A stretch of DNA of 64,000 nucleotides from Jeotgalicoccus sp. (GTDB lineage: Bacteria; Bacillota; Bacilli; Staphylococcales; Salinicoccaceae): contig DONT01000001.1 of NCBI GenBank assembly GCA_003513765.1, positions 316,378 through 380,377 of the forward strand, read 5' to 3'. Positions 1 to 7,473 of this stretch are shown here, piece by piece (within the stretch, counting starts at the first letter, position 1; each line of letters begins with the position of its first letter). The translations under genes were made by a program, and so were the position numbers. The notes under the pieces are model-generated. The model did not search any database and had not been told where the DNA came from. It was given only the letters and a program-made list of their open reading frames with translations.

Positions 1-30
1 CGAGTAAACGGACTTGCTCCGCAGAATAAA

Positions 31-69
31 AACCGTCTCTTTATTCCATAAAGGAATAAAAAGACGGTT
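31..69 (-). terminator. intrinsic terminator of accBC
   Basis: A long hairpin (AACCGTCT paired with AGACGGTT, continued by a TTTATTCC/GGAATAAA inner stem) lies just after the accC stop. Read on the minus strand it is followed by a T-rich run, so it ends the accB-accC transcript. Confidence 0.85.
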
Positions 70-76
70 CAGAGTT

Positions 77-1426
77 TTACTTCATAATATCCTGTTCAGC
101 CAGAAAATTAGTGTTGTAGTCATTATTTAAGAATGCATCGTTTAACAATATGTTCTGGTGGAAAGGAATTGTCGTATCGATTCCGCTGATTTGGAATTCA
201 TCCAATGCGCGTTTTGCTGTCTGTATAGCTTCTTCACGGTTTTTACCGTGGACAATCAATTTTGCAATCATCGAATCGTAATACGGCGGAATGACATAGC
301 CTGCATATGATGCAGTGTCCATTCTTACTCCGAATCCGCCCGGCTGAAGGAATTCTGTAATCTTCCCTGCAGACGGCATAAAGTTTTTATACGGGTTTTC
401 AGCGTTTATTCTAAATTCAAATGCATGGCCTTCGAATTTAATGTCTTCCTGTTTATAAGGAATTTCTTCATGCATTGCCACTTGTATTTGTGATTTCACA
501 AGGTCAACGCCTGTAATCATTTCTGTTACCGGGTGTTCAACCTGAATACGCGTGTTCATTTCCATGAAATAGTATTTATGGTCGTTAAGATCGTAAATGA
601 ATTCAATCGTGCCGGCACCAATATAATCGATGCTCTTCGCAGCACGGACTGCAGTTTCTCCCATTTCACATCTCGTCTTTTCACTGATTACCGGACTCGG
701 CGCTTCTTCTACAAGTTTCTGCATACGGCGCTGTACTGTACAGTCACGTTCTCCAAGGTGAACAACGTTGCCGTGATAATCTCCAAGCACCTGAATTTCA
801 ACATGGCGGAAGTTCTCAATATATTTTTCAATATAGAGACTCTTGTTGCCGAACGCACTTTCAGCTTCCTGCTCGGTTAATTTATAGTTTTGGGTCAGTT
901 CTTCTTTAGTGCGTGCGACTCTGATTCCTTTACCGCCGCCGCCGTGGCTTGCTTTAATAATAATCGGATAGCCGATTTCCTCAGCAATTTCATAAGCATC
1001 GTCTAGTGATTTAACTACACCATCGCTGCCCGGTACTGTCGGAACGTCCGCTTCGATCATCGTTTTCTTCGCCACGTCTTTAACGCCCATTAAAGAAATT
1101 GTTTCAGACATCGGCCCGATAAAGATCAGACTTGATGATTCACACATTTCTGCGAAATCACTGTTCTCAGCAAGGAACCCGTATCCAGGGTGAATTGCGT
1201 CACAGCCCGTAGATTGTGCAATCGTAATAATACCGATCATATCCAGATAGCTGTCTTTTGAAAGTTTTGGTCCGATGCAGTAAGATTCTGTCGCTAGTTT
1301 CCGGTGTAAACTATCCTTGTCTGCTTCAGAGTAAATACTGACAGTTTCGATGCCAAGTTCGTGACATGCACGGATGATACGTACCGCAATTTCTCCGCGG
1401 TTCGCAATTAAGACTTTTTTAATCAT
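77..1426 (-). CDS. accC: acetyl-CoA carboxylase, biotin carboxylase subunit
   Basis: This is the ATP-dependent biotin carboxylase of acetyl-CoA carboxylase; it carboxylates the biotin on AccB in the first committed step of fatty acid synthesis. The 449 residues are full length for the family. The N-terminal domain starts with IANRGEIAVRI and has HPGYGFLAEN at about 79-88. The ATP-grasp glycine loop HGGGGKGIRV is at 161-170, and the EMNTRIQVEHPVTE active-site segment follows near 290. The start overlaps the end of accB by four bases (ATGA), showing translational coupling. A strong terminator follows directly, so this is a two-gene operon. The carboxyltransferase genes accA and accD are not in the window. 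Confidence 0.97.
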   Translation of the reverse strand: MIKKVLIANRGEIAVRIIRACHELGIETVSIYSEADKDSLHRKLATESYCIGPKLSKDSYLDMIGIITIAQSTGCDAIHPGYGFLAENSDFAEMCESSSLIFIGPMSETISLMGVKDVAKKTMIEADVPTVPGSDGVVKSLDDAYEIAEEIGYPIIIKASHGGGGKGIRVARTKEELTQNYKLTEQEAESAFGNKSLYIEKYIENFRHVEIQVLGDYHGNVVHLGERDCTVQRRMQKLVEEAPSPVISEKTRCEMGETAVRAAKSIDYIGAGTIEFIYDLNDHKYYFMEMNTRIQVEHPVTEMITGVDLVKSQIQVAMHEEIPYKQEDIKFEGHAFEFRINAENPYKNFMPSAGKITEFLQPGGFGVRMDTASYAGYVIPPYYDSMIAKLIVHGKNREEAIQTAKRALDEFQISGIDTTIPFHQNILLNDAFLNNDYNTNFLAEQDIMK

Positions 1427-1860
1427 CGCAATCTGAATAATGGCTGATTGTATTCAACCATATCTCCGTCGTCTACTAGAATCTCTGTTACTTCACCGGA
1501 TACATCTGCCTGAATTTCGTTAAATAATTTCATTGCTTCCAAAATACAAACAACGGATGTATTTGATACTTTGTCCCCTACTTTAACGTAAGCATCCGCT
1601 TCAGGTGACGGTGCTTTATAGAACGTGCCGACCATCGGTGCTCTGACAACGATACCTTCGTCTTCAGGCTGAACTTCCTGAGCCGGAGTCTGAGGCACCT
1701 GCGGTGCACTTTGTGTCTGTACTGCCTGAGGCACCTGGGTAACAGCCGGTGCTAATTCTCTTTTAAGTTTAATATCCACATCTTTGTCTTTATAAGAAAT
1801 TTCAGTAAGAGATGCGCGTTCCATTTTTTCAATTAAAGAATCGACTTGTTCTAAATTCAT
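1423..1860 (-). CDS. accB: acetyl-CoA carboxylase biotin carboxyl carrier protein
   Basis: This protein carries the biotin that shuttles carboxyl groups between AccC and the carboxyltransferase. It has 145 residues. The N-terminal part (1-36) is followed by a Pro/Gln/Ala-rich flexible linker (about 37-65) and a C-terminal biotinyl domain. The biotin attachment motif EAMK places the modified lysine at K111. Gene order accB-accC with a four-base overlap is the usual one in Firmicutes. A purine-rich ribosome site (GGGAGAG) lies upstream of the ATG. Confidence 0.96.
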   Translation of the reverse strand: MNLEQVDSLIEKMERASLTEISYKDKDVDIKLKRELAPAVTQVPQAVQTQSAPQVPQTPAQEVQPEDEGIVVRAPMVGTFYKAPSPEADAYVKVGDKVSNTSVVCILEAMKLFNEIQADVSGEVTEILVDDGDMVEYNQPLFRLR

Positions 1861-1933
1861 TAGTTTTACTCTCCCATAAAATAATATGTCTACATTTTAC
1901 ATAGGTGGTCATACCAATTCAAGTATTAATTAA

Positions 1934-1955
1934 GAGCAGTAAAAAATTACTGCTC
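1934..1955 (-). terminator. terminator after efp
   Basis: GAGCAGTAA and TTACTGCTC form a 9-bp perfect stem around a four-base loop, followed on the minus strand by a T-rich tract. It lies between the efp stop and the accB promoter region. Confidence 0.7.
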
Positions 1956-1966
1956 TGTAACTGTAA

Positions 1967-2524
1967 TTACGCTCGTGAAACGTAAGAACCTTCATCAGTG
2001 TTAACAACAAGCATGTCGCCCTGGTTAACAAATAAAGGAACCTGCAGCGTTACACCTGTTTCAAGTGTTGCTGATTTAGATGCACCACTTGCAGTGTCGC
2101 CTTTAATTCCAGGTTCTGTTTCAATAACTTCAAGCTCAACAGTTTTCGGAAGTTCTACTCCGAGTGTTTCGCTTCCGTACATCATAATTGTGACCGGCAT
2201 GTTTTCTTTAAGGAATTTCAGTTCGTATTCAAGCTGGTCAGCTGGAATTTCAATCTGCTCGTAAGTGTTGTTGTCCATAAATACATAGCTGTTGCCGTCT
2301 GCATATAAGTACTGCATTTTCATATTGTCAATTTGAGCTCTGCCGACTTTCTCGCCTGCTCTGAAGGTTTTTTCCTGGATTGCGCCATTACGAAGGTTTT
2401 TTAATTTACTGCGTACAAATGCCGCACCTTTACCTGGTTTAACGTGCTGGAAGTCCATTACTCTCCAGATATTGCCATCTACTTCTACTGTAAGTCCAGT
2501 TTTAAAATCGTTTACTGAAATCAT
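1967..2524 (-). CDS. efp: translation elongation factor P
   Basis: EF-P enters the ribosomal E site and helps form peptide bonds at polyproline stretches. The 185-residue protein has the standard three-domain length. The loop VKPGKGAAFVRSKLKNL carries the conserved lysine K32, the position that is post-translationally modified in many bacteria. The GDTASGASKSATLETG and VPLFVNQGD segments of the C-terminal OB domains are present. The gene follows the pepQ-like gene by 27 bases and probably shares its transcript. A GGAGG ribosome site precedes the ATG. Confidence 0.97.
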   Translation of the reverse strand: MISVNDFKTGLTVEVDGNIWRVMDFQHVKPGKGAAFVRSKLKNLRNGAIQEKTFRAGEKVGRAQIDNMKMQYLYADGNSYVFMDNNTYEQIEIPADQLEYELKFLKENMPVTIMMYGSETLGVELPKTVELEVIETEPGIKGDTASGASKSATLETGVTLQVPLFVNQGDMLVVNTDEGSYVSRA

Positions 2525-2551
2525 GTTTTTCCTCCTAGTAATCTGTCTCTC

Positions 2552-3607
2552 TTATACGATAAACAGTTTTTTACTGCTGTGTGTTAATTTTTTAAGACCC
2601 GTTTCAGTGACTATTGTATCATCCTCGATACGCACACCGCCGAGACCGTCCACATAAATACCGGGTTCAATCGTGACGCACATGCCGGGTTCTAAAGTCA
2701 TTGTACTTTTTTGTGCGAGACCTGGCAATTCATGTACTTCAAGTCCGAAGCCGTGACCCAGTGAATGACCGAAGTTTTCACCGAAGCCGTGACCGCTGAT
2801 TACATCACGCGCAATCGAATCTGCCTCGCTGCCTGTCATGCCTGCTTTAATCTCATCCAGAGATTTCAGCTGCGCTTCAAGCACAACGTTGTAGATTTCT
2901 TCCATTTCAGGAGAAACCGAACCGACGCCGAACGAGCGTGTAATGTCAGAAGCATAACCCTGGTAGTATGCACCGAAGTCCAATGTTACCATATCGCCTG
3001 ATTCAATCACTTTTTCAGATGCTACACCGTGCGGCAGTGCCCCTCTGTGACCGCTTGCAACAATCGTATCAAAACTCGGCCCGCTCGCACCAAGTTTCGT
3101 CATGTGCGCTTCAAGCTCATTTTTAACTTCCAGTTCAGTCATGCCTGCTTTAACGTAAGTTAAAATGTATTCATAAGACTGATCTGCGATTTCACATGCT
3201 TTCAGAATTAAATCAAGCTCTTCATCTGTTTTGATTAAACGGATCTTTTCCACTTCGCCTGTTAAAGGTACCGTTTCAAAGTCTTCTTTAATCTTGCTGT
3301 ATGTATTGTAGTTTACGTGTTCCCCTTCGAAACCAATACGTTTAATATTTTTTGATTTCATAAATGATACGATGAAATCAAGCAGGCTTCCCTGCTGCAG
3401 TACAAATTCGAAATCCTCAGCCTGTTCAGCACCCTGTGCTTTATACCTGAAGTCGGATATTAAATATCTCGCCTCCGGTGTAATTACAAGTGCCCCGCTG
3501 GAGCCGGTAAAATTACTTAAATATCTTCTGTTATAACCGCTCATTACGAGTAATGCATCAAGGTTTTCTCTCTCAATTAACTGTTGTACTTTATCAAATT
3601 TAATCAT
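2552..3607 (-). CDS. M24 family Xaa-Pro peptidase (prolidase type)
   Basis: This is a metal-dependent peptidase that cleaves bonds before proline, comparable with Bacillus YqhT. It has 351 residues, with a creatinase-like N-terminal domain (1-120) and a pita-bread catalytic domain (about 128-351). All five metal ligands of the family are visible: D210, D221, H285, E314 and E328, within TLDFG, SDITRSF, HSLGHGFG, TIEPGIY and GVRIEDD. Pairing with efp is conserved in Firmicutes and fits a link to proline-rich proteins, though that link is inferred. A GGTGGCGGAGA ribosome site precedes the ATG. Confidence 0.92.
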   Translation of the reverse strand: MIKFDKVQQLIERENLDALLVMSGYNRRYLSNFTGSSGALVITPEARYLISDFRYKAQGAEQAEDFEFVLQQGSLLDFIVSFMKSKNIKRIGFEGEHVNYNTYSKIKEDFETVPLTGEVEKIRLIKTDEELDLILKACEIADQSYEYILTYVKAGMTELEVKNELEAHMTKLGASGPSFDTIVASGHRGALPHGVASEKVIESGDMVTLDFGAYYQGYASDITRSFGVGSVSPEMEEIYNVVLEAQLKSLDEIKAGMTGSEADSIARDVISGHGFGENFGHSLGHGFGLEVHELPGLAQKSTMTLEPGMCVTIEPGIYVDGLGGVRIEDDTIVTETGLKKLTHSSKKLFIV

Positions 3608-3722
3608 TTCTCCGCCACCTCTCCTTAACCATTTTACATGAAACTAATATCTATTTCATTTTCTTTTTATATTTTAACGCTAACATGTTAAAATAGTCTA
3701 ATGAAATATAGGAGAATGTGCG

Positions 3723-4283
3723 ATGAAAATTAAACTGTCTGCAATGATATTAATATTACTCGCTGCGGGGTGCTCAAATAGTTCACCTGAAGAGTCGCTC
3801 ATAGAGCAGGAGGAATACAAAAGTGAATTAGAAGGACTGCTGCAGACCGAACAGGTGCGCAATCAGCAGCTTACTTTGCATTTGGAAAACCTCGAAACAC
3901 AAATCGTTAACTTCGAACGTGACCGCGATAATCCCAATGTCGAAAAATATGTTGAAATCGTCAGTGCATATGCAACAGGTATTACAGAAAACCTTAGTAA
4001 AATGAACGAACATATTGCTGCCTATCGCGGTAACGAACAGTTGAATACAGGCGATATCGTCAAAACAAGAGATGCAGTGACGGAGACAGTTGATACATAT
4101 GACATTGCTGTCAGCGAACTGGAACTCACCGACGTTCTTGAAAGAGAACATTCCAATGTCGTTCTTGCCAATGAAGAAATTACTAAAGCTGTTAACCAGA
4201 TCGCAGATGCCCTGGCTGCAGAAGATGATACGCTGCTTAATGAAGCAATTGAGCGGCTGCAGTCGGCAACAGAATACTTGTAG
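3723..4283 (+). CDS. coiled-coil lipoprotein of unknown function
   Basis: I do not recognise a named family. The 186-residue product begins with a short signal peptide ending in ILLAAGC, so C17 is the probable lipidated cysteine. After a short acidic spacer, residues about 24-70 are rich in Glu, Gln and Leu with heptad spacing and look like a coiled coil; the rest is helical and acidic. It should be anchored on the outer face of the cytoplasmic membrane. It starts a plus-strand group with the YqhQ-like gene 15 bases downstream. The ribosome site is AGGAGA and a TAAAAT box lies about 30 bases upstream of the ATG. Confidence 0.8.
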   Translation: MKIKLSAMILILLAAGCSNSSPEESLIEQEEYKSELEGLLQTEQVRNQQLTLHLENLETQIVNFERDRDNPNVEKYVEIVSAYATGITENLSKMNEHIAAYRGNEQLNTGDIVKTRDAVTETVDTYDIAVSELELTDVLEREHSNVVLANEEITKAVNQIADALAAEDDTLLNEAIERLQSATEYL

Positions 4284-4298
4284 AGAGAATGAAGCATA

Positions 4299-5207
4299 AT
4301 GACAAAACCGATTTACGGCGGCCAGGCAGTGCCTGAGGGCGTCATGTTCCAGTCGAAAACTCATATGTCAACAGCTATCCAGCGGACAAATGGCGACATT
4401 GATTATTTCGACATGCCGCGGCCCGATAAGCCGCTCTTAACTAAATTAAAGAAAATACCGCTCGTCCGCGGTAATGTCGCCATTTTAGAAGCAAGTGTTT
4501 ACGGTATGAAGCATATGGACTTTGCAGCGGACCGCTACGACCGGGAGCCAAGCGAAGATTATAAAATAGAAGCGGAGAAAAATTCTGCAAATACTGCGAA
4601 AGTCGTGCTTTCCACTGTAATTATCGGTATACTTACCTTCTTAATCGGTAAATTTGTACTGACTCTGATACCTGTTTTTGTAGCGGAAATATTTTCCGGT
4701 GTTATTACAGGGAAATTCGGACAGGTTGCACTGGAGACGCTGATTAAATTAGTGCTTCTGCTCGGTTATATCTATTTGCTGTCATTAACACCGATGGTAA
4801 AAAGACTGTTTCAGTACCACGGTGCTGAACATAAAGTCATTAACTGCTTTGAACAGGACAAGCCGCTTACGGTTGAAAATGTTCAGGCAGAATCGAGACT
4901 GCACTACCGCTGCGGCAGTTCATTTATCCTGTTTACAGTGCTTGTCGGATTCGTCGTGTACATGTTTGTGCCGGTCGATCCGCTTTACGTGAGAGTAATC
5001 AACAGAATTTTGCTGATACCTGTCGTGCTCGGATTGTCATTTGAAGTACTGCAGATTACAAATAAACTGAGAGAAGTTCCAGTATTGAAATTCCTTGGAC
5101 TTCCGGGTTTATGGCTGCAGTATTTAACGACGAAACAGCCTCATAATGATCAGGTTGAAGTTGCTATACATTCATTCAATCATCTTTTAAGGAGTGATAA
5201 AAAATGA
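4299..5207 (+). CDS. YqhQ-like DUF1385 membrane protein
   Basis: The 302-residue protein belongs to the DUF1385 (YqhQ) family, of unknown biochemical role. The family signature YHGAEHKVINCFEQ is present after the first hydrophobic region, and the N-terminal motif YGGQAVPEGVMFQSK is also typical. About four hydrophobic segments are seen (near 102-122, 124-160, 206-225 and 232-252), so it is an integral membrane protein. It is the second gene of the group that starts at 3723 and its end overlaps the next start by four bases. Confidence 0.85.
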   Translation: MTKPIYGGQAVPEGVMFQSKTHMSTAIQRTNGDIDYFDMPRPDKPLLTKLKKIPLVRGNVAILEASVYGMKHMDFAADRYDREPSEDYKIEAEKNSANTAKVVLSTVIIGILTFLIGKFVLTLIPVFVAEIFSGVITGKFGQVALETLIKLVLLLGYIYLLSLTPMVKRLFQYHGAEHKVINCFEQDKPLTVENVQAESRLHYRCGSSFILFTVLVGFVVYMFVPVDPLYVRVINRILLIPVVLGLSFEVLQITNKLREVPVLKFLGLPGLWLQYLTTKQPHNDQVEVAIHSFNHLLRSDKK

Positions 5208-5422
5208 AAAGAGCTTTGGTAATTATCGTTTTGATTATCGCAGCAATCGGGCTTTTAATGAATCTTGATATGGTCTTAAATATGATCGTAAGCTCACTGA
5301 TTTTTCTTTTAGTGCTTGCAGCAATTTTATACGGCATTTACTATTTCTTTATCTTAACTGAAGATCAGAGAAAATATAAAAAAGCACTGCGCAAAGCAAA
5401 ACGCAAACAACGTAAAAAATAA
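5204..5422 (+). CDS. small membrane protein of unknown function
   Basis: The 72-residue product has two hydrophobic helices (about 5-22 and 27-50) and a strongly basic tail rich in Lys and Arg, which by the positive-inside rule is cytoplasmic. The start overlaps the end of the YqhQ-like gene (ATGA), and AAGGAG lies upstream. I recognise no named family. Position between yqhQ and the rhodanese gene is shared with staphylococci, which supports a real gene. Confidence 0.75.
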   Translation: MKRALVIIVLIIAAIGLLMNLDMVLNMIVSSLIFLLVLAAILYGIYYFFILTEDQRKYKKALRKAKRKQRKK

Positions 5423-5449
5423 TACACATATATAAGGAGAGGTTTTTAA

Positions 5450-5836
5450 GTGGAAAGTTGGATTATTGCTTTAATTATTCTGGCAGTTGTCATCATTGCA
5501 TTGGTGATAAATGCATTTTTAAGTATGAGAGGCGTCAACATGTTGACGGAAGCTGAATTTAATCAGGATCTGCGTAAAGTGCAGCTGATTGATCTGCGCG
5601 AGAAAGATAAATTCGAACACGGACATATACTCGGAGCAAGAAACCTTCCGATATCATCGTTCCAGATGAAAAAAGGCGGTATCCGTAAAGATAAGCCGGT
5701 TTACTTATACGATCAAAATGGACGTACAGCATTACGTGCAGCACGTATGCTGAAAAAAGACGGCCATAAAGACATTAACGTTCTTAAGCAGGGAATTGCT
5801 AAATGGACAGGGAAAATTAAATCTAAAAACCGTTAA
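5450..5836 (+). CDS. membrane-anchored rhodanese-like protein lacking the catalytic cysteine
   Basis: The 128-residue product has an N-terminal membrane helix (about 4-26) and a rhodanese fold (about 32-122) with LIDLREKDKFEHGHILGA and the downstream loop YDQNGRTALRAARML. In active rhodaneses this loop carries the sulfur-accepting cysteine; here the aligned residue appears to be D88, so sulfurtransferase activity is unlikely. It resembles Bacillus YqhL and its staphylococcal counterpart. It ends the group that began at 3723 and is followed by a strong terminator. The ribosome site is AAGGAGAGG. Confidence 0.85.
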   Translation: MESWIIALIILAVVIIALVINAFLSMRGVNMLTEAEFNQDLRKVQLIDLREKDKFEHGHILGARNLPISSFQMKKGGIRKDKPVYLYDQNGRTALRAARMLKKDGHKDINVLKQGIAKWTGKIKSKNR

Positions 5837-5845
5837 TATAAGATT

Positions 5846-5880
5846 AAAGCATCTGACCGGAATCGGTCAGATGCTTTTTT
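5846..5880 (+). terminator. terminator after the rhodanese gene
   Basis: AAAGCATCTGACCG and CGGTCAGATGCTTT form a 14-bp stem with a GAAT loop, followed by a T run. It ends the 3723-5836 transcript. Confidence 0.9.
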
Positions 5881-5924
5881 GATTACGCCGGGAGGGTTAT
5901 TCACTGAAGAAAAAGTCCTCGGGA

Positions 5925-6075
5925 TGTTTTGGACTACCATGTGATTTTGACATAGTTATCCGGGAGAGTTTGGACTACCATGTAACTTTGACATAGTCAT
6001 CCGAGATGCTTTGGACTACCATGTGGTTTTGATATGGTCATCCGGGATGTTTTGGACTACCATGTGCCTTCTACA
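5925..6075. repeat. tandem array of four 41-bp palindromic units (array 1)
   Basis: GGACTACCATGT begins at 5931, 5972, 6013 and 6054, an exact 41-bp period. Each of the first three units continues with a T-rich loop (for example GATTTTG), then ACATAGTCATCC or a variant, then CGGGATGTTTT. The two ends of a unit are imperfectly complementary, so each can fold as a hairpin. The fourth unit is cut off after its left half. The array fills the 323-base gap between the terminator of the rhodanese gene and that of gcvT; no gene is visible in it. It is related to the array near 27.7 kb. Confidence 0.9.
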
Positions 6076-6112
6076 AGGGTGTCTAAACCGGCAATTTTCA
6101 CATATAACAAAA

Positions 6113-6152
6113 AACGGGCTGAGAATCTTAAACTTAAGATTCTCAGCCCGTT
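6113..6152 (-). terminator. terminator after gcvT
   Basis: A 19-bp perfect stem (AACGGGCTGAGAATCTTAA and its complement) followed on the minus strand by TTTTTTG. It ends the gcvT transcript directly after the gene. Confidence 0.9.
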
Positions 6153-6159
6153 GCTATTA

Positions 6160-7242
6160 TTAGTTTTTGTGGAATGGTGTTTTAACGAATTTAGCTGGTA
6201 CGTCTTTGTTACGTACTTTGATTACGAATTCTTTGTCTAACTCATAGAAGTCAGTATCAACTAATGCGAAACCGATTGAGCGTTTAGTCGTTGGTGACTG
6301 TGTGCCGCTCGTTACGTAGCCTACTTTGTTTCCTTCGTTGTCGTATACTTCGTAGTCCGTACGCGCGATTCCTTTGCCTGTAATTTCAAATCCAGACAGA
6401 CGGCGCGGAATACCATTTTCTTTTTGTGCTTTTAATACCGGCTGACCGATGAAGTCGCCTTTGTCCACTTTAACAGCGAAACCGATGCGTGATTCAAGTG
6501 GTGAGATTTCAGGTGATAAATCCTGTCCGTGAAGTGGAAGTCCAGCTTCCAGACGAAGTGTATCACGTGAACCTAATCCACATTCAACTGCACCGTTATC
6601 TGCGAACAGTTTCCACAGGTGAAGTGTATCTTCCGGTTTGCAGTAAAGCTCAAATCCGTCTTCTCCAGTGTATCCGCTTTGTGAAATAATAACGTCTTTC
6701 CCGTCAACCTGTGCGCCTGTTACAAAGTTGAACATTTTAAGTTCAGACAGATCAGTTTCCGTGAATTTCTGTACTAGGGCTCTTGCATTCGGCCCTTGCA
6801 CTGCAAGCTGACCGTAATCTGCAGATACGTTTTCTACAACAGCATCGAATCCTTCGATAGCTTTAAGCCATTCGAAATCTTCTTCAGTGTTGCCTGCGTT
6901 AGGAATAAGCAGATATTCATTGTCAGCTAGCTTGTAAATTACAAGGTCGTCGATTACTCCGCCTTTTTCGTTAGCAATCGCAGTGTATTGGGCTTTTACA
7001 TCTGTTAACTTAGTAACATCGTTAGTCAGTGCATAGTTTAAGAATTTTTCAGCCTCAGCGCCTGTAACAAGAATTTCACCCATGTGACTGACATCGAAAA
7101 TACCAACGTCTTCTCTTACTGCTGTGTGTTCTTCTTTGATGCTTGAGAATTGAACAGGCATTTCCCAGCCGCCAAAATCGACCAGTTTAGCACCGTTCTC
7201 ATGATAGTACTCGTTTAAAGGTGTTCTTTTTAACTCACTCAT
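6160..7242 (-). CDS. gcvT: glycine cleavage system T protein (aminomethyltransferase)
   Basis: GcvT transfers the methylene group from the H-protein-bound intermediate to tetrahydrofolate, releasing ammonia. The 360 residues are full length. The N-terminal folate-binding part (TPLNEYYHENGAKLVDFGGWEMP and FDVSHMGEI), the QSGYTGEDGFELY segment and the GIPRR/ARTDYEV C-terminal region are all present. It sits alone between a glycine riboswitch and a terminator. In staphylococci gcvPA and gcvPB follow on the same transcript; they are absent here and may lie elsewhere in the genome. Confidence 0.96.
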   Translation of the reverse strand: MSELKRTPLNEYYHENGAKLVDFGGWEMPVQFSSIKEEHTAVREDVGIFDVSHMGEILVTGAEAEKFLNYALTNDVTKLTDVKAQYTAIANEKGGVIDDLVIYKLADNEYLLIPNAGNTEEDFEWLKAIEGFDAVVENVSADYGQLAVQGPNARALVQKFTETDLSELKMFNFVTGAQVDGKDVIISQSGYTGEDGFELYCKPEDTLHLWKLFADNGAVECGLGSRDTLRLEAGLPLHGQDLSPEISPLESRIGFAVKVDKGDFIGQPVLKAQKENGIPRRLSGFEITGKGIARTDYEVYDNEGNKVGYVTSGTQSPTTKRSIGFALVDTDFYELDKEFVIKVRNKDVPAKFVKTPFHKN

Positions 7243-7268
7243 TACAATTTCCTCCTCAAATAAATAAA

Positions 7269-7297
7269 ACAGGACAGTGACTAATCGCTGTCCTGTT
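7269..7297 (-). terminator. riboswitch-controlled terminator of the gcvT leader
   Basis: On the minus strand AACAGGACAGCG pairs across a short loop with CACTGTCCTGT and is followed by TTTTATTTATTT, 22 bases or so before the gcvT ribosome site. This is the expected expression platform of the glycine aptamer upstream: it should form when glycine is low. Confidence 0.8.
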
Positions 7298-7321
7298 GAA
7301 ATAATCTTCAGGATTACGTCG

Positions 7322-7400
7322 CAATACTGTTCTTTTGCCTGAGAGATTCACCTTCTTAGGCTTGCTCCTTCGGCGACGCATGTGCGTTCTCTCCAGTATT
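7322..7400 (-). promoter_or_regulatory. glycine riboswitch (single aptamer)
   Basis: On the minus strand the segment contains the glycine aptamer hallmarks GGAGAGAACGCAC, GCCGAAGGAGCAAG and CTCTCAGGCAAAAGAAC. The closing helix AATACTG/CAGTATT is perfect (7394-7400 with 7323-7329). Glycine riboswitches usually occur as tandem aptamers; only one complete copy is seen here. It controls gcvT through the terminator at 7269-7297. Confidence 0.92.
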
Positions 7401-7473
7401 ATTCACCCGTAACTGTCTTTTTGAATCCGTATACATTATACTCATATTTTATTTAAAATGGCAAGCTGAATAC

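Noticed and set aside
3828..4364. Minus-strand frame of 178 codons opposite the lipoprotein gene
   Set aside because: Cys/Phe-rich shadow without ribosome site; the plus-strand lipoprotein has signal peptide, lipobox and ribosome site.
5925..6075. CRISPR array
   Set aside because: Period is 41 bp but the whole unit is repeated, with no distinct unique spacers and no cas genes nearby.
7298..7321. Second glycine aptamer
   Set aside because: No second set of the GCCGAAGGAGCAA and CAGGCAAAAG elements is seen between the first aptamer and the terminator.
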